Source: Sedimentisphaerales bacterium (GTDB lineage Bacteria > Planctomycetota > Phycisphaerae > Sedimentisphaerales > Anaerobacaceae). From it: a DNA stretch of 34,462 bases. Where the stretch lies: assembly GCA_028277585.1 (NCBI GenBank), contig JANQFY010000362.1:1-34462 (forward strand), in the 5' to 3' direction. This document shows, piece after piece, positions 31,987 through 34,462 of this stretch. The position numbers were made by a program, and so were the translations under genes. How positions within the stretch are numbered: position 1 is the first letter of the stretch; each line of letters starts with the position of its first letter. The notes under the pieces were generated by a model. The model saw nothing but the letters and a program-made list of their open reading frames with translations, made no database searches and was not told the origin of the DNA.

Positions 31987-32537
31987 CGATTCACCTATTC
32001 TCCTGTCGAACGACTCGTGCTCCGAACGCACATGTCGATCCAACGGGCCGGATGGAAAGAACCACTTCGCGAACAGACCTATGGAGAGAATCCTATTGTC
32101 GCAACGGCCCTTTGCCGATATACTGGAGTACGTTAGGGTTTCTTAGAAGCGAGGGCGCTGCGGCACGGGCGGCGAGGGGGACCGGTGATCGCCGGAATCG
32201 TGAGTTCCGGTAGAAACGCTGCTCGGAGGCCTGAACGCCATGTGTTGCGGGAGACGCAGAGGTTGCCAGGGGGTGGACAGGGTGGGTGCATCCTGCACGC
32301 GCCTGCGACGGTTCCCTTCCTTTCCAGAGCGAGCACTCCCTAGGATGCGGAAAGGAGGTGGCCCCGAACGCCTATAATCTGTTCCATCAGAGAGCGATAA
32401 ACCCAAACCCGGGCCGGCGCCACTGGGGCCGGTCGCTCCGCCAGGGAGGGAGTTCGCGGAGAAGCATGGAAGCAGATGCACTTCGGTGTGTGGCTGGAGT
32501 GAGGTTCTATGAGTTTCTTCTGAAGGAGGTCCTGAAC
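31987..32537. other. Gap between dnaA and the LamG gene with a promoter and possible long leader
   Basis: No protein gene was found. A promoter candidate at 32096-32124 would give a leader of about 400 nt to the next start. It includes hairpins CCGGAA-TCGTGAG-TTCCGG (32193-32211) and GTGCA-TCC-TGCAC. An isolated TATAAT at 32373-32378 lacks a good -35. No known riboswitch or RNA family was recognised. Confidence 0.45.
32096..32124 (+). promoter_or_regulatory. Sigma-70-like promoter candidate after dnaA
   Basis: TTGTCG (32096-32101), a 17-bp spacer and TATACT (32119-32124). It is either the LamG gene's distant promoter or that of a small RNA. Confidence 0.4.
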
Positions 32538-34462
32538 ATGTCTAGACGATTGTGTGGGTTGGGAATTACTTTGGTCGTACTCGGCGCGATCGGTACAGCT
32601 TCGGCCGACCTCGTGGGCTATTGGCCGTTTGACGATGGGGCCGGCACTACGGCCGTGGATACCTCCGGCTATGGAAATGACGGCGTGGTCGAAGGGGGTG
32701 GTGATTCGGTCTGGGTCGAAGGCCAGATAGGTGGCGGCGTGGCCGTGGGAAATGGTGTATGGGTCAATGTGCCGCCGGAGGCTTGGGAGCCGATCGAAAC
32801 TCACTTCACCGTGGCTTTCTGGGCCTTTGGATACGACGCCTTGGGCAACAACTGGGGATTCTTCGCCACCGGCGGCGGGGCCAATCGAATAGCCGGGTGC
32901 CATATCCCCTGGGGCAATGGCAATGTCTACTATGATACGGCTACTACCGCAGGGGCTTGGGAGCCAGAGCGAATCTTCACCGCCCTGGATGCGGGCCTGG
33001 CTACCGGCGTGTGGAACCACTGGGCCTTTACCAAGAACACGGACACCGGTGAGAAGATCATCTACCTCAATGGCGAGCCCTTCCTCAGTGGGAGCGACGC
33101 GACAGGCCTCGTCACGGAGATTGATGCGTTCGTCATCGGTGCTGGTCCGGGCGGCGCCAACCAGTACCTGGGGGTGATAGACGACTTTCAGCTCTATGAT
33201 GTCGAACTCACCCAAGGAGAGATTCAGGCCGCCATGTTCGGTATCAGCAAGGAACAGGCCTCTGCACCCATCCCGGAAGATACCAAGATCGATGTGCCGC
33301 GAGACGTAAGCTTGGGCTGGGAAGCCGGTGAGTACGCTGCGACCCACGACGTCTATCTCGGAATCGTCTTCGAGGATGTGAACGAGGCCAGCCGCGGCGA
33401 TGACAGGGGCGTGTTGGTCAGTCAGGGCCAATCGGCGTCGACCTACGACATCGATGGCGTTCTTGAGTATGGCCAGACCTACTACTGGCGCATCGACGAA
33501 GTCAACGGCGCTCCTGACAACACGATCTTTAAGGGCGAGACCTGGAGTTTCACGGTCGAACCGCTGGCGTACCCGATCGCCAATGTCACGGCGACGAGCA
33601 ATATCGAGGCTGCTCCCGGCACCGGCCCGGAGAACCTGGTCAACGGTTCCGGCCTGAATGAGAACGATGAGCATTCGACCGAGAGCACCGACATGTGGCA
33701 GATCTCCCCGGCCGGTGAGACGGCAACCCTCGAGTTCGCTTTCGAGGGTGTCGAGAAGCTGCACGAGATGCTCGTCTGGAACTACAACGTCCAGTTCGAG
33801 CCGATGCTTGGCTTTGGTGTCAAAGACGCCACGATCGAGTATTCCGAGAACGGTGTCGATTGGGCGACTCTGGGCGATGTGACGTTCAACCAGGCGACCG
33901 CCTCGGCGACGTACACGGCCAACACGACTATTGAGTTCGGCGGCGTGGCGGCGCAGCACGTCAGGATTACGATCAACAGCGGGTTCGGGATGCTGGGCCA
34001 GTTCGGGCTCAGCGAGGTCCGCTTCACATCGATCCCGGTCCAGGCGCGTGAGCCGCAGCCGGAAGACGGCGCTGCGAACGTCGCGGTCGATGCCGACGCC
34101 AGTTGGCGTGCGGGTCGCGAAGCCGTTTCGAGTGAGGTCTATCTTAGCACCGATCCCAACGCCCTGGAGTTGGTCGGTACGGTCACCGCGACGGCCGCCG
34201 ATCTTGAAGCGCTGCATCTGGATGCGACGTACTATTGGCAGATCGTCGAGGTCAACGAGGCCGAAGCGATCAGCAGTTGGGCCGGCCCGGTCTGGAGCTT
34301 CTCGACGGAAGGCTACATCGTTGTCGAGGACTTCGAGAGCTACGACGACGAGGAGAATCGCATCTATCAGACCTGGGTCGATGGCTATGGTGTCGATGGC
34401 AACGGGTCGCAGGTGGGGCATCTCGAATCGCCGTTCGCCGAGCAGACGATCGTCAAGAGCGG
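32538..34462 (+). CDS. Secreted LamG/discoidin protein, 3' end beyond the window
   Basis: The frame from ATG 32538 stays open to the right edge (641 codons read). AAGGAGGT lies 7 bp before the ATG. A signal peptide ends near residue 23 ('IGTASA'). A LamG/concanavalin-like domain (about 24-235) begins 'LVGYWPFDDGAGTTAVDTSG'. A linker with 'QTYYWRIDEVN' (about 312-322), a discoidin-like domain (about 350-500) and a second strand-rich repeat with 'ATYYWQIVEVNE' follow. 'VEDFESYDDEEN' (about 595-606) begins another domain cut by the window edge. Both phrases are frequent in secreted proteins of Sedimentisphaerales-type planctomycetes. A carbohydrate-binding surface role is likely, but any catalytic part would lie outside the window. 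Confidence 0.88.
   Translation, partial: MSRRLCGLGITLVVLGAIGTASADLVGYWPFDDGAGTTAVDTSGYGNDGVVEGGGDSVWVEGQIGGGVAVGNGVWVNVPPEAWEPIETHFTVAFWAFGYDALGNNWGFFATGGGANRIAGCHIPWGNGNVYYDTATTAGAWEPERIFTALDAGLATGVWNHWAFTKNTDTGEKIIYLNGEPFLSGSDATGLVTEIDAFVIGAGPGGANQYLGVIDDFQLYDVELTQGEIQAAMFGISKEQASAPIPEDTKIDVPRDVSLGWEAGEYAATHDVYLGIVFEDVNEASRGDDRGVLVSQGQSASTYDIDGVLEYGQTYYWRIDEVNGAPDNTIFKGETWSFTVEPLAYPIANVTATSNIEAAPGTGPENLVNGSGLNENDEHSTESTDMWQISPAGETATLEFAFEGVEKLHEMLVWNYNVQFEPMLGFGVKDATIEYSENGVDWATLGDVTFNQATASATYTANTTIEFGGVAAQHVRITINSGFGMLGQFGLSEVRFTSIPVQAREPQPEDGAANVAVDADASWRAGREAVSSEVYLSTDPNALELVGTVTATAADLEALHLDATYYWQIVEVNEAEAISSWAGPVWSFSTEGYIVVEDFESYDDEENRIYQTWVDGYGVDGNGSQVGHLESPFAEQTIVKS

Noticed and set aside
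32400-32470. Cobalamin riboswitch before the LamG gene (GCCACTGG present)
   Set aside because: Only a short resemblance exists; the rest of the B12-box and the downstream conserved elements are absent.
32340-34421. 693-codon open frame on the minus strand
   Set aside because: It is antisense to the LamG gene, which has a signal peptide, strong ribosome binding site and recognisable domains. The antisense product has Arg/Val/Asp-rich composition typical of a shadow frame.

Overview
The window looks like a chromosomal piece of an anaerobic planctomycete, probably class Phycisphaerae near Sedimentisphaerales. This placement rests on gene content: several very large secreted proteins with lamin-tail, CotH, GLUG, LamG and discoidin modules, a hydrazine-synthase-alpha-like cytochrome fused to a sulfatase-modifying-factor fold, a PPi-type phosphofructokinase, and a LamG protein carrying the 'YYWRIDEVN' and 'VEDFESYDD' phrases common in that order. 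GC content is high, so long antisense reading frames are frequent and most are shadows.

Layout. Positions 1-9776 (plus strand) hold the end of a secreted protein, a CotH/lamin-tail protein, an HzsA-like/SUMF1 fusion and a beta-propeller/MauG-type dihaem protein. Positions 9791-15209 (minus strand) hold an apparent operon: a secreted protein with a C-terminal CBM9-like domain, a membrane sensor histidine kinase and an OmpR/PhoB-type response regulator. Divergent from it, 15526-18427 (plus strand) is a complete reductive dehalogenase operon: rdhA (Tat-exported corrinoid/Fe-S catalytic subunit), rdhB (small membrane anchor) and rdhC (FMN-binding, NosR-like membrane protein). The 316-bp region between the two operons holds a Pho-box-like direct repeat with an 11-bp period and a degenerate second copy just before rdhA. 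This suggests that the two-component system controls itself and perhaps the dehalogenase. This block is the most interesting part of the window.

Positions 18467-20545 (minus) are a GLUG-repeat protein gene interrupted by one in-frame TAA. An 883-bp non-coding stretch with REP/MITE-like hairpins follows. Next come a PPi-dependent phosphofructokinase (plus), then a DUF6807/PmoA-like protein and a second large GLUG/discoidin/beta-helix protein (both minus). Divergent from the latter is an ECF-type sigma factor with a C-terminal transmembrane segment and an apparent extracytoplasmic domain. A RelE/ParE-type toxin-antitoxin pair, a small membrane protein and ftsY (minus) lead to dnaA (plus, TTG start). 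After a 551-bp gap the window ends inside a LamG/discoidin secreted protein that runs off the right edge.

How the genes fit together: RdhA would reduce an organohalide outside the cytoplasm, RdhB would anchor it, and RdhC may assist maturation or electron supply. The c-type cytochromes at the left end are probably separate secreted redox proteins. The many adhesion and carbohydrate-binding modules fit life on polysaccharide-rich particles or sediment. No tRNA, rRNA, CRISPR array or insertion sequence was recognised.
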